DNA from: Dermabacter indicis
Lineage (GTDB): Bacteria > Actinomycetota > Actinomycetes > Actinomycetales > Dermabacteraceae
Direction of reading: 5' to 3'
Length of the DNA stretch: 64,000 nt
Assembly: GCA_001403775.1 (NCBI GenBank)
Contig: CYUG01000012.1
Span: 252,213-316,212 of the forward strand
Shown here: piece after piece, positions 52,177-61,120 of the stretch
Numbering within the stretch: position 1 is the first letter of the stretch
Layout: the number at the start of each line of letters is the position of its first letter
Program-made: the position numbers and the translations under genes
The notes under the pieces: model-generated
Told to the model about the DNA's origin: nothing
What the model saw: the letters and a program-made list of their open reading frames with translations, nothing else
Databases searched by the model: none

Positions 52177-53805
52177 ATGAACGACCAGCAAGCGTCGGAC
52201 CCCCGAGAAAACGCCCCCGATCACGCCCCCAAACCCGCCAAGGCCCCCACCTTGCCGCGCCTTGGCGTGCGCGGCACGCTCCGCTTTGTGTGGCGCCAGC
52301 TCACGAGCATGAACACCGCGCTCGTGCTGCTGCTTTTGCTCGCGGTTGCCGCCGTTCCCGGCTCGCTCCTTCCGCAGCGCTCCGTCAATCCAGGTAAAAC
52401 GGACCAGTTCCTTGCCGAAAATGGGTGGTGGGGCGAGCTGCTCGACTGGGCCGGGTTCTTCGACGTGTTCACCTCGCCGTGGTTCAGCGCGTTCTACCTG
52501 CTTTTGTTCATATCCCTCGTGGGCTGTGTGATTCCGCGCTGCGCCACCTATGCACGTCAGGTCGTCGCGAAACCACCGCGCACGCCCCGCCGGCTCCAGC
52601 GCTTTACGGGGTACACGAGTCGCGCCCTCGAGGGCGACGCGCCGAAGGGCATTCAGGCCCGTGCCGAAAAGCGACTGAAGAAGTCCGGCTACCGGGTACG
52701 AACGCTCGAAGAGCCCTCGGGCACTCTTAGCGTCAGCGCCGAACGCGGATATTTACGCGAGGCCGGCAATCTCGTGTTTCACCTTGCCCTTCTCGGCGTG
52801 CTCCTCGGCGTGGGACTCGGCTACCTGACCTCGTATCGCGGCCAGATCACGGTCGTCGAGAGAGAGGGGTTCGCCAACTCGCTCACGAGCTACGACTCCT
52901 TCGAGCCGGGCGCGTGGTTCAACCCGGACGACCTGCCGGCTTTCCGCTTTACGCTTGAGGAATTCCGCGCTGAATTCTCGACAGACGCCTCGAACCCGAA
53001 AGCGTTTGGCCTTCCCACAAAGTTTGAAGCAGACCTCACGGTCGATGCCCCAGGGCGCGAAACGTACAAGCAGCGCGTGCGCGTGAATGAGCCGCTCGAG
53101 GTCGATGGCGCGAGCGCGTTCCTCTTGGGCAACGGGTACGCCCCGATCATTACCGTGCGTGACCCAGAAGGGCACGTCGTTGCCGACGGCCCCATCCGCA
53201 CGGTTTCCAACGACAAAAACTACACCGGCCAGCTCGTGCTCAAGATGCCTGACGCCTCGCCGAAACAAATGGCGCTCGTGGGAATTTTCGCCCCCACCGC
53301 TGTGATCGACGAGCGCGGACCTCACTCGAGCTATGCGGGGCTCGTGGACCCAAAGATCTTCCTGACGGCCCACACGGGGGACCTGGGCCTCGATGACGGC
53401 GTGCCCACGAACGCTTACCAAATCGATGTCTCAAAGCTCGACCAGGTCGTGGACGACGAGGGAAAGCCCCTGCTCATGACCCTCGCGCCGGGCGAGAAGT
53501 TTGATCTCCCCGACGGTTCGAGTATCGAGTTTCGCGATATCAAGCGCTATGCTGCCTTTGACGTGAAGCACGACCCCTGGCAGGGGTTCACGCTTGTGAT
53601 GGCGCTTCTTTCGGCCGCCGGCCTGATGCTTTCGCTCTTCATTCCGCGCCGCCGCATGTGGGTGCGCGCGACCCCCACGCGCGAAGGCTCCCATGTTGAG
53701 GTCGCTGGGCTCGCACGCAGTGAAGACTTTGCACTCGCCGACGACGTGACCCGCCTCGCTGATCGCCTCGCGCCCGTACCAACATCCGCCGACTTACCAA
53801 AATAA
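52177..53805 (+). CDS. resB: Cytochrome c biogenesis protein ResB
   Basis: A 542-residue System II heme-handling protein. A Pro-rich cytoplasmic head (PKPAKAPTLPRLG) precedes three N-terminal helices (SMNTALVLLLLLAVAAVPGS is the first), a large extracytoplasmic domain of about 300 residues and a last helix near the C-terminus. With CcsB it forms the heme lyase. ATG at 52177 has GAAAGGAG upstream. A dispersed repeat copy lies at 52187-52201 near the start. Confidence 0.94.
   Translation: MNDQQASDPRENAPDHAPKPAKAPTLPRLGVRGTLRFVWRQLTSMNTALVLLLLLAVAAVPGSLLPQRSVNPGKTDQFLAENGWWGELLDWAGFFDVFTSPWFSAFYLLLFISLVGCVIPRCATYARQVVAKPPRTPRRLQRFTGYTSRALEGDAPKGIQARAEKRLKKSGYRVRTLEEPSGTLSVSAERGYLREAGNLVFHLALLGVLLGVGLGYLTSYRGQITVVEREGFANSLTSYDSFEPGAWFNPDDLPAFRFTLEEFRAEFSTDASNPKAFGLPTKFEADLTVDAPGRETYKQRVRVNEPLEVDGASAFLLGNGYAPIITVRDPEGHVVADGPIRTVSNDKNYTGQLVLKMPDASPKQMALVGIFAPTAVIDERGPHSSYAGLVDPKIFLTAHTGDLGLDDGVPTNAYQIDVSKLDQVVDDEGKPLLMTLAPGEKFDLPDGSSIEFRDIKRYAAFDVKHDPWQGFTLVMALLSAAGLMLSLFIPRRRMWVRATPTREGSHVEVAGLARSEDFALADDVTRLADRLAPVPTSADLPK
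52187..52201 (+). repeat. Dispersed 15-mer, copy in the resB 5' end
   Basis: AGCAAGCGTCGGACC, one mismatch; it encodes QQASDP. Confidence 0.6.
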
Positions 53806-53815
53806 GGACCGGAAA

Positions 53816-54862
53816 GTGAATCTCCAGCAGCTCGCCGCGGCATCGGACTTTTTCATCCTGCTCGCGATGGTCGTCTACATGATGGCCTTCGTCGCCTTCG
53901 CCGTGGACATCGCCAAGGCGGTGCGCGTGCGCTCGGATGTGCGCCTCGAAAAGAAGGTGCACGAGCGCGAGCTGGCAACCGTCGGCGCCCCCGCGGGCTC
54001 CGAGCAGGCGAGCCCGGCTCTTCCCGCGGAACCCGACCTTTCGGAGCGAGTGGACGCCGTTGAAGCCGACCCTGGGCACGGCAGTGGCATGACCCCGCTT
54101 GCCTTCGCGCTCGGCGCTGCCGGAATCGCGACCGCCTTCCAGCTCCTCGGCGTCGTGGCGCGCGGTGTCGCGACGCAGCGCGTGCCGTGGGGCAACATGT
54201 ACGAGTTCTCGATGACGGGCGCGGCTGTCATCATGGCGATCTTCTTGCTGCTCGCCCTTCGCGTGCGAGACATGCGCCGACTCGGGCTCTTCGTGCTCAC
54301 ACCCGTGTTGTTCATCATGGTCATCGCCTACACGTCGTGGTACCTCCCGGCGGCGCACCTCACGCCGAGTCTCCAGAACTCGCCGTGGCTCGTGATTCAC
54401 GTGATCGTCGCGGTGCTTTCGATGTCGCTTTTCGCTATTTCCGCGGTTGTGGCAATTCTTCAGCTCTTCCAGCACGCACGCGAAAACCGCGTTCAGGCGG
54501 GGGAGCAGCCGCGTTTCGCCCTTCTCGATCGAGTTCTCGAGCGCCTCCCTTCCGCGAAACGCCTCGAGCAGATCGCTTTTCAGACCACCGCCGTGGGCTT
54601 CGTGATGTGGACCTTCACGCTCATTTTCGGCGCAATCTGGGCGAATTACGCGTGGGGCCGCTACTGGAACTGGGATCCGAAGGAAACGTGGACGTTCATC
54701 ATTTGGGTTGTCTACGCCGCCTACCTCCACGCGCGTGCCACGGTGGGTTTTCGCGGGAAGCCCGCGGCGTACTTCTGCATCGCCGGTTTCGTGTGCGTGA
54801 TCTTCAACTACACGATCGTGAACACGGTCATCAACGGCCTCCACTCGTACTCGGGGCTCTAA
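53816..54862 (+). CDS. ccsB: Cytochrome c synthase subunit CcsB/CcsA
   Basis: A 348-residue heme lyase subunit of System II with about eight helices. The heme-binding WWD-type motif is WGRYWNWDPKETWTFIIW, and conserved His residues flank it. A charged loop follows the first helix (about residues 35-80). It starts 11 bases after resB. A weaker dispersed-repeat core sits at 53974-53985. Apocytochrome genes themselves are not in the window. Confidence 0.95.
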   Translation: MNLQQLAAASDFFILLAMVVYMMAFVAFAVDIAKAVRVRSDVRLEKKVHERELATVGAPAGSEQASPALPAEPDLSERVDAVEADPGHGSGMTPLAFALGAAGIATAFQLLGVVARGVATQRVPWGNMYEFSMTGAAVIMAIFLLLALRVRDMRRLGLFVLTPVLFIMVIAYTSWYLPAAHLTPSLQNSPWLVIHVIVAVLSMSLFAISAVVAILQLFQHARENRVQAGEQPRFALLDRVLERLPSAKRLEQIAFQTTAVGFVMWTFTLIFGAIWANYAWGRYWNWDPKETWTFIIWVVYAAYLHARATVGFRGKPAAYFCIAGFVCVIFNYTIVNTVINGLHSYSGL

Positions 54863-54865
54863 ATC

Positions 54866-55684
54866 ATGGCGCATAACCCGGACGTTTTCCGTAAGAGCGG
54901 TTCGGCGCGCGCCGTTCGGTGGGAGCGCGCAGGCCTCGAGTGGCTTGCCTCCGCATCCGCGGGCGGCGGGGCTCGGGTGGTCGGGGTCGTTGGGTCCGAC
55001 GCTTCCCACCTGTGCATCGAGAAGATTTCCCAGGTCGTCCCGAGCGCGAACATGGCGCGCGACTTCGGCACCTCTCTCGCGGTGACGCACGGGGCCGGCA
55101 CGGGACGCGAGAGCGAGGCGGGGCACAGGAGTTTCGGGCTCGGCCCCATCGACGCTTCGGGCACGGCATTCGAGGGCGACGGCCTTCAGGGACCGGCGGG
55201 GGGGCAGCTCCCGCTGCCGCTTGCGAGCGAAGGCGAGTACACGTCGTGGGGCGCGATGTTCGCAGACCTTCGCGTGGCCCCGCTCGTGCGGGCGACGGGA
55301 GACCTCTTCGATGCGGACGACCGCGCACTCTTCGGGCGTCTCATGACGCGGCTTCGCGACGGTGTCTTCGACGATGACGAGCCGCCCGCACGCGTACACG
55401 GTGACCTGTGGGCCGGCAACGTCCTTTTCGACTCCGAGGGCGCCGTGTTGATCGACCCGACCGCGTATTCGGGGCATCGACTCGATGACCTCGCGGCCCT
55501 CACTCTTTTCGGTGCCCCGCACCTCGATGCCATATTCGATGGCTACGAAGCGGCGCATTTCTTCGCGCGCGGCTGGCGCGACCTACTTTCGCTCCACTCG
55601 CTGCATCTCGTGCTTTTGCACGCGGCGCTCTTCGGCGGTGGGTATGCCCGCGAGGCGCTCGTGATCGCGAGGCGCTACGCCTAA
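54866..55684 (+). CDS. Fructosamine kinase family protein
   Basis: A 272-residue kinase of the fructosamine-3-kinase/aminoglycoside kinase type. It has FRKSGSARAVRWERAGLEWLA near the start, the catalytic loop VHGDLWAGNVLF near residue 177 and the Mg Asp in LIDPTAYSGH. It would phosphorylate ketoamine sugars on glycated proteins or free sugars. It lies 3 bases after ccsB and 43 before a nucleotidyltransferase, so it may belong to either set. A near copy of the dispersed repeat is at 54993-55007. Confidence 0.87.
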   Translation: MAHNPDVFRKSGSARAVRWERAGLEWLASASAGGGARVVGVVGSDASHLCIEKISQVVPSANMARDFGTSLAVTHGAGTGRESEAGHRSFGLGPIDASGTAFEGDGLQGPAGGQLPLPLASEGEYTSWGAMFADLRVAPLVRATGDLFDADDRALFGRLMTRLRDGVFDDDEPPARVHGDLWAGNVLFDSEGAVLIDPTAYSGHRLDDLAALTLFGAPHLDAIFDGYEAAHFFARGWRDLLSLHSLHLVLLHAALFGGGYAREALVIARRYA

Positions 55685-55727
55685 AATTGGGAATGGCTTT
55701 TGCATGTCCAAGGTTCGGAGGAACCCC

Positions 55728-56522
55728 GTGATCAACACCGCCGTGATCCTCGCGCGTGGCCTCGGCACGCGCATGCGCGCCGAAGGCGAAACCTCGAGCT
55801 TGAGTGCCGAACAGGCCGCTGCCGCGAGCCTCGGCTACAAAGCACTCATGCCCATTGGCGCACATCGCCTCATTGACTACTCGCTCAGCGCCCTCGCGGA
55901 TGCGGGCATCACGAGAGCGATCGTCGTCGTGGCTCCCGAGCACGAAGCATTTCGCGAGCACGTGCGAGAGCTCGCCCCGACCCGCATGCGCATCGACTTC
56001 GCGGTTCAGGAGCAGGCCCTCGGCACGGCGAATGCTCTCGCGAGTGCCGAGGATGCCGTGGGTGCGGCACCGTGTCTCATGGTCAACGGGGATAACCTCT
56101 ACCCCCGCGAGGCCCTCGAAGCGATGGTGCGCGTCACGGGTAACGCGATCGCGGGCTTCGAGCGCTCCTCCCTCGTGGAGAACAGCAATATTCCCGCCGA
56201 AAGGATCGCGGCCTTCGCGCTCATTCGGCACACCGAAAGCCGCCTGACCGGCATGATCGAGAAACCGTCGGAAACTGCACTCGCCGAATACGGTGACACC
56301 GCACCCGTGTCGATGAATCTTTTCGCGTTTCAGCCGGCCGTGTTCGAGGCGTGCCGTACGATCGCACCGTCGGCGCGTGGCGAGTACGAGATTGTTGATG
56401 CCGTTCTTGCGCTTGAGAATGTGCAGGTCGTGCCCGTTACGGGCGGCGTGCTCGATCTTTCGCGCCGCGATGATATCGCCGATGTTGAGAGGCGACTCGC
56501 ACACGTGAGCGTGCGCCTGTGA
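55728..56522 (+). CDS. Sugar-1-phosphate nucleotidyltransferase-like protein
   Basis: A 264-residue GlmU/RmlA-type enzyme. INTAVILARGLGTRMR is the nucleotide loop, LGYKALMPIG the sugar-phosphate segment, and CLMVNGDNLYP the Mg Asp site. It should join an NTP to a sugar 1-phosphate. GTG at 55728 follows GGAGGAA. The gene overlaps the next, a GHMP kinase, by 4 bases. Kinase plus nucleotidyltransferase gives a salvage route from free sugar to NDP-sugar. Confidence 0.85.
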   Translation: MINTAVILARGLGTRMRAEGETSSLSAEQAAAASLGYKALMPIGAHRLIDYSLSALADAGITRAIVVVAPEHEAFREHVRELAPTRMRIDFAVQEQALGTANALASAEDAVGAAPCLMVNGDNLYPREALEAMVRVTGNAIAGFERSSLVENSNIPAERIAAFALIRHTESRLTGMIEKPSETALAEYGDTAPVSMNLFAFQPAVFEACRTIAPSARGEYEIVDAVLALENVQVVPVTGGVLDLSRRDDIADVERRLAHVSVRL

Positions 56523-57754
56523 AGGGCTGGCGCGTCCCAGGGCGTATTGAAGTACTCGGTAAACACACCGATTACGCGGGTGGGCAAGTGCTCGTCTCGG
56601 CGGTGGAAAGGGCTGTGAGCGTGCGCGGGCGAAACAAGCCCGACGCTTCCTCGCCTTTCGTGGTTCGCACGTCGTTGAGTGGTGAGCGTGCTGACCTCGT
56701 GCCGCTGCAGGACCCGCACTTGCCGAAAGGCCACTGGGCGAGCTACGTCCAGACCGTCCTCGATCGACTCACGACGAACTTCGGCCCGCTCGCTCCAGCC
56801 GAGCTCACGATCGACTCCGATCTGCCGCCCGCTTCGGGGATGAGTAGCTCTTCCGCTGTGCTCACCGCGGTCGCGCTCACTCTCGCCGATCTCAACGAAC
56901 TTTCCGCGCGCGAGGAATGGACGCAGAGCATTCGGAGCCGCGTGGACCTCGCGGGTTACGCCGCTTCGATCGAGAACGGGAAACGCTTCAAGGGCCTCGC
57001 GGGCCTTGCGGGTGTGGGGACCTCGGGTGGCTCGCTCGATCACACGGGCATGCTCGCAACCGAAATCGGCATGCTCAGCCATGTCGTCTTTGATCCTCCG
57101 ACGGTTCTCGAAACCGCCTCGCTTCCCGAAGGCTTCACGTTCGTGATAGCCGTAAGCGGAGTTCTCGCGGAGAAAACGGGCGCCGCGCGCGAGGCGTACA
57201 ACCGCGGGCCCGCGGCCCTCGGCACCGTGCTTGAGTCGTGGAACGCGCACACGGGTCGCGAGGACTCGTCGCTCCACCGCGTTGTGCGTGACCTCACCGG
57301 CATCGCTGACCCCGCGCAGCCCGTGGATCGCGCCTCGCGCGATCTTGACGCGCTCAGGCACGTAGCACCTGAGGGGTATGCGAGTGCGAGGCTCGAGCAG
57401 TTCATCGAGGAATCCGAGGTATTGGTGCCGTTAGCGGCAGCCGCGCTTGCTCGCGGGGACCTCGAGGCGTTCGGCGCGATCGCCGAGCGCTCGCAAGACC
57501 TCGCCGAGCATAAGCTCGGTAATCAGATCCCCGAAACCATTGATCTTGTTCGCGCGGCCCGCGCGCTCGGCGCGAGCGCAGCCTCGGCGTTTGGCGCCGG
57601 TTTCGGGGGAAGTGTGTGGGCGCTCGTGCCACGCGGGGATGCCGAAAGCTTTGCCGAGCAGTGGTGTCGTGGCTACAAGGCGAAGTATCCGGCACGCGCA
57701 ATGATCACGCTTGTGTCGGATCCGGGTGCGCCCGCGACGCGCCTCGGGTTTTAG
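56519..57754 (+). CDS. Galactokinase-like GHMP kinase
   Basis: A 411-residue GHMP kinase. Motif 1 is PGRIEVLGKHTDYAGG, with Lys where galactokinase has Glu (GEHTDY); motif 2 is LPPASGMSSSSAV; motif 3 is FGAGFGGSVWAL. It probably makes a sugar 1-phosphate for the nucleotidyltransferase. The changed motif 1 residue suggests a sugar other than galactose. It converges with the 57751 gene, overlapping by 4 bases. Confidence 0.85.
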   Translation: MKGWRVPGRIEVLGKHTDYAGGQVLVSAVERAVSVRGRNKPDASSPFVVRTSLSGERADLVPLQDPHLPKGHWASYVQTVLDRLTTNFGPLAPAELTIDSDLPPASGMSSSSAVLTAVALTLADLNELSAREEWTQSIRSRVDLAGYAASIENGKRFKGLAGLAGVGTSGGSLDHTGMLATEIGMLSHVVFDPPTVLETASLPEGFTFVIAVSGVLAEKTGAAREAYNRGPAALGTVLESWNAHTGREDSSLHRVVRDLTGIADPAQPVDRASRDLDALRHVAPEGYASARLEQFIEESEVLVPLAAAALARGDLEAFGAIAERSQDLAEHKLGNQIPETIDLVRAARALGASAASAFGAGFGGSVWALVPRGDAESFAEQWCRGYKAKYPARAMITLVSDPGAPATRLGF

Positions 57755-58290
57755 CGGCGGGCGCCGTCGTCATCCGGGCCCTCGAGGTCGCCCGTGGACT
57801 TGTCTTCGGGACGTTCATAGTCGCGAACCGTGTAGTCGCGCGGTCCCTTCCCGGGCGTGATCGTGGAATCGTCTTTCGGCGCGGGCGTGCGGGGGACCGG
57901 CGGGCGCGGTGGAGCCCCGGCAGCGGAACTTCCGCCCTCGCCGGCTTCGCGCTTCTTGCGACGTAACTCTTCCTGGATCTGCTCACGGCGGCGCGCACGG
58001 TTTTCCTGGTCGAGCTTCGCGAGGAACGCCGGGTCGTCGTCAGGGGCGATCGGGCGCTGTGGCCCGCGCGTGCGAGGATTGCGAGGCGCGCGGGGATCAT
58101 TGCCGCCGCCTTTGCCGAGGAGCAGCCACACGAGCGCACCGAGGAACGGGACAAAAACGATCACGAGGAGCCACACGATCTTCGGCAGCCCCTTCGCGCG
58201 TGACTCGGGTGTATTCGCGACATCGGCGAGGGCATACACCGTGAGGGCAACGTAGGCGAGAACCAGGATCAAGCGAGGCATGTGTGCCAT
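57751..58290 (-). CDS. PLDc_N-domain membrane protein
   Basis: A 179-residue protein. Two hydrophobic helices at the start (LILVLAYVALTVYALADVA and IVWLLVIVFVPFLGALVWLLLG) form the PLDc_N (phospholipase D nuclease N-terminal) domain. The rest is a Pro/Arg/Asp/Glu-rich cytoplasmic tail with a helical QENRARRREQIQEELRRK segment. The role is unknown. Two Met codons (58290 and 58281) are possible starts. Confidence 0.78.
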   Translation of the reverse strand: MAHMPRLILVLAYVALTVYALADVANTPESRAKGLPKIVWLLVIVFVPFLGALVWLLLGKGGGNDPRAPRNPRTRGPQRPIAPDDDPAFLAKLDQENRARRREQIQEELRRKKREAGEGGSSAAGAPPRPPVPRTPAPKDDSTITPGKGPRDYTVRDYERPEDKSTGDLEGPDDDGARR

Positions 58291-58318
58291 TCTTTCACGA
58301 CGGGAGATAATGGAGACA

Positions 58319-58603
58319 ATGCGAAACTACGTGCTCTACTCGATCATCCGTCTCGCCCTGTTCGCCGGGGTGTGGGCGCTTCTCACTTTCCTCATGCCCG
58401 GCGTGCACTGGCTCTTCACGGGAACCCTCGCCGCCGTGATCGCGATGCTCATCTCGATCCTCGCCCTCGGCAAGCTGCGCCAGGGCGTGGCCGCGAACCT
58501 CGAACACTCGGTGGAGGCGCGCCGCGAAAAAAGGCGTGGCACGAAAACCGAGGCCGAACTCGATGCCGAGGCAGAAGACGATCTGATCAACCGCGGCGAA
58601 TAG
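58319..58603 (+). CDS. DUF4229-type small membrane protein
   Basis: A 94-residue protein with two helices (residues about 8-24 and 33-50), then a basic helix and an acidic tail ending EDDLINRGE. It matches the DUF4229 pattern YSIIRLALFAGVWALL. The ATG at 58310 is an alternative start. It diverges from the PLDc_N gene with a shared promoter gap of about 28 bases. Confidence 0.75.
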   Translation: MRNYVLYSIIRLALFAGVWALLTFLMPGVHWLFTGTLAAVIAMLISILALGKLRQGVAANLEHSVEARREKRRGTKTEAELDAEAEDDLINRGE

Positions 58604-58633
58604 AGCGCCCGCCGAACGCGCCTCGCGCGAGCG

Positions 58634-59533
58634 TTAGAGAAGGGCGGTGCTCAGCACGAAGCCCGCGAGCATGAGAAGCGAGGCCACGAGCTCGAGCTTG
58701 CCCGTTGCCGCGAGTACGGGAATGAGGTCGCGACCCGTAGCCCGCTGCTCGATCACGCGCCGAACCGGCACCATTGCGAGCGGCAGCGCGAGGAACGTGA
58801 GCGCGATGAACGGCGCGTGCGGCACCACGGGAATGAGCAAGAGGAACGGCACGAGAATCATCGCCGCATACAACAGGCGAGTCGGCACGTCGCCGAGCCG
58901 CACGGCGATCGTGCGCTTACCCGAGAGGCGATCGGAGGGAATGTCGCGGAGATTGTTCGTGAGCATGACCGCGCATGCCCAGAGCCCCACGCCGCTCGCG
59001 ACGAGAACATCGCTCAGCCCCGTGTGCCCTGAGAGCAAGTAGCTCGTGCCCATGACGGCGACAAGGCCGAAGAATACGAAGACCATGACCTCGCCGAGGC
59101 CCATGTAGCCATAGGGGTGCTTCCCGCCCGTGTAGTACCACGCAGCGAGGATGCACACGACACCAACGGGGAGCATCCACCACGCGCCCGCGAGGATCAC
59201 GAGTATGAGACCCGCGAGGCCGCCCACGCCAAACGAGAGGAACGCGGCACGCTTGACGGCGCTCGGCTTCGCCGCTCCCGAACCGGTCAGCCGGAACGGG
59301 CCCACGCGGTCATCGTCGGTCCCGCGGATACCGTCGGAATAATCATTCGCGTAATTGACGCCCACTTGCAGGGCGAGCGCGAGCACGAGGGCGAGCAGAG
59401 CCCGCGGAATCGTCACGCCCGCCTGGAAGCCCGCGTGCATGAGCGAAAGGCCCGTGCCGGCGGCAACCGGGGCGATTGCCGCGGGAAGCGTACGTGGTCG
59501 CGCCCCCGAAATCCATTGCGCCGCGTTTGCCAT
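58634..59533 (-). CDS. menA: 1,4-dihydroxy-2-naphthoate polyprenyltransferase
   Basis: A 299-residue UbiA-family enzyme that attaches the prenyl chain in menaquinone synthesis. The Asp-rich motif NYANDYSDGIRGTDDDRVGP and the second, NNLRDIPSDRLSGKRTIAVRLG, are typical. About eight helices. It directly follows the menE stop without a gap. Confidence 0.96.
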   Translation of the reverse strand: MANAAQWISGARPRTLPAAIAPVAAGTGLSLMHAGFQAGVTIPRALLALVLALALQVGVNYANDYSDGIRGTDDDRVGPFRLTGSGAAKPSAVKRAAFLSFGVGGLAGLILVILAGAWWMLPVGVVCILAAWYYTGGKHPYGYMGLGEVMVFVFFGLVAVMGTSYLLSGHTGLSDVLVASGVGLWACAVMLTNNLRDIPSDRLSGKRTIAVRLGDVPTRLLYAAMILVPFLLLIPVVPHAPFIALTFLALPLAMVPVRRVIEQRATGRDLIPVLAATGKLELVASLLMLAGFVLSTALL

Positions 59534-61063
59534 CTACTCAGTTTCCTCCTCGCCGGGACCGCCAAACTCGAGCTCGTGATGCCCGCCTTCCGTGAAACGC
59601 GTGCCGAGACTTTTGGCGTAGTCGAATGCCTCGATATTGAGAAGCGCCTCGCGTGCGAGTCCCGCTGCCGCCTTGCGGTCCACCTTGCCACTTTCGAGGC
59701 GAGGGAGAGCGCCCGTCGTCAGGATCGTCCGGGGGATCTCGTGGCGGGCGAAACCCGCCTCGGTGAGGGATGTTGCGACCGTGAGCTGAGCCTGGAGGTC
59801 TGCCGTCCACGTTTGCGTGGGCATCGTGCCCTCCACGCGCGGGACGGTCAGGGCAACGGCCTGCTCGCCCCATTCTTTCGACTCCACGGGAACGACGAGA
59901 ACCTCTCGAAACTCGCCCGTGCCCGCAAGAGTGCGCTCGAGGGCTTGCGGCACGATCTTGCGGCCACCCGAGATGATGACATCGTCGGCGCGACCGAGCA
60001 CCGTGAGGCGTGTAAGTCCCGTGGCCTCGTCGCGCATGAGCCGCGCGAGGTCGCTCGTGAGAAGCAGACGCGTGGCCGCAAGTTCGGGCGTGGAGAAGAA
60101 TCGACGTCGCGTATCAGCATCGTTGCCGTCGACATTCGTGAACGCTCCCGTTTCGTAGATGTAGCCGAGGGCAATCGAGGGGCCCGTGATCATGAGCTGG
60201 TCATCGTCGTTGACCTTGAGCTCGACACCCTGAAGCGGGAGGGCGTTGTACACGCAGCCCCCGGCGGTCTCGCTCGAGCCGTAGGTCGTGACGATTCGCG
60301 CGCCGAGCTTGCGCGCGCGCTCGAGAAGCGCCGGGGGAGTTGCCGCGCCACCCACGAGGATTGCCGCGAAACGCGTGAGGGCACGAGTCACCCCTTCCTC
60401 GCCCGACTCTGCCGCGCTCACGATGCGCTCGAGCTGCGTGGGCACAAACGACGTGAAAAGCGGCAGGTCAGCAAGGGACTCGTCTCCTCGCACGCGCGCA
60501 TCCCAGCGCTCAAGCGCATCAATGAGCACGCTCGCATCGAAATGCCCCGAAAGGTCCACGAGAGGCGCGAGGGCCCCCGGCAATCCCTCGTGCTCCTCGA
60601 GACCGAGAAGCGTACTTGCCACGGTCGCGCGCGCGATCACTTGCACACCCGCGATATGCGTGGGCGGGAGGAAAAGCATCCACGCGCCGTGCGAACCGAA
60701 CTCATAGGCCGTCGCGTGGATCGATGCCTTGAGCGACTGGAGCGAATGCGCGACCGACTTCGGCGATCCCGTCGACCCCGACGTGGGAACGACGAGGGCG
60801 ATGTCCTTTGGATCAGGCTCGTGTACGCCCGCGTTCGAGCGCGCACATGTGCACCCCGCGCACGCATTCTCGCGAGGCTTGCCGCACTCGAGAGCCCCAA
60901 TAAGCTCTGGGCGTTTATGGGCTCCGAGCCACACGCGCGCGGTACCGGCAAGGGCCTCACCAATGGCGCGCGCATACTCCGCTTGCGACGACACGGTTCC
61001 ATCGAACGGGCCGGGCTCCAGCCACGGCAACGACTCACGCTCGGGGGCGGCGTGGGTGCTCAC
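59534..61063 (-). CDS. menE: o-Succinylbenzoate-CoA ligase
   Basis: A 509-residue ANL enzyme that activates o-succinylbenzoate with ATP and CoA. LVVPTSGSTGSPKSVAHS is the phosphate loop, TYGSSETAGG the acyl-AMP region, LTVLGRADDVIISGGRKI the hinge and SGKVDRKA the end with the catalytic Lys. An unusual Cys cluster (Cys60, Cys68, Cys71, Cys73) lies between the N-terminal part and the phosphate loop. GTG at 61063 has AAAGGAG. Together with menA and menB it makes menaquinone. Confidence 0.93.
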   Translation of the reverse strand: MSTHAAPERESLPWLEPGPFDGTVSSQAEYARAIGEALAGTARVWLGAHKRPELIGALECGKPRENACAGCTCARSNAGVHEPDPKDIALVVPTSGSTGSPKSVAHSLQSLKASIHATAYEFGSHGAWMLFLPPTHIAGVQVIARATVASTLLGLEEHEGLPGALAPLVDLSGHFDASVLIDALERWDARVRGDESLADLPLFTSFVPTQLERIVSAAESGEEGVTRALTRFAAILVGGAATPPALLERARKLGARIVTTYGSSETAGGCVYNALPLQGVELKVNDDDQLMITGPSIALGYIYETGAFTNVDGNDADTRRRFFSTPELAATRLLLTSDLARLMRDEATGLTRLTVLGRADDVIISGGRKIVPQALERTLAGTGEFREVLVVPVESKEWGEQAVALTVPRVEGTMPTQTWTADLQAQLTVATSLTEAGFARHEIPRTILTTGALPRLESGKVDRKAAAGLAREALLNIEAFDYAKSLGTRFTEGGHHELEFGGPGEEETE

Positions 61064-61088
61064 GCGTGCTCCTTTCGGTAAAAGTTTC

Positions 61089-61120
61089 GGTTCCGACGCT
61101 TGCCGGGCAACCGTCGGACC
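61089..61120. repeat. Inverted pair of the dispersed 15-mer between menB and menE
   Basis: GTTCCGACGCTTGCC (61090-61104), one G, then GGCAACCGTCGGACC (61106-61120). The arms can form a nearly perfect stem and end at the menB stop, so the pair could act as an attenuator or terminator, in the way uptake-sequence pairs do in other bacteria. Confidence 0.75.

Noticed and set aside
53639-55558. Long minus-strand frame across resB, ccsB and the fructosamine kinase gene
   Set aside because: Composition typical of antisense shadows; three well-supported genes lie on the other strand.
59117-61081. Long plus-strand frame of about 650 codons opposite menA/menE
   Set aside because: Its translation is Arg/His/Glu-rich without any domain, and it is the mirror of genes with clear family motifs. 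A G+C-bias artefact.
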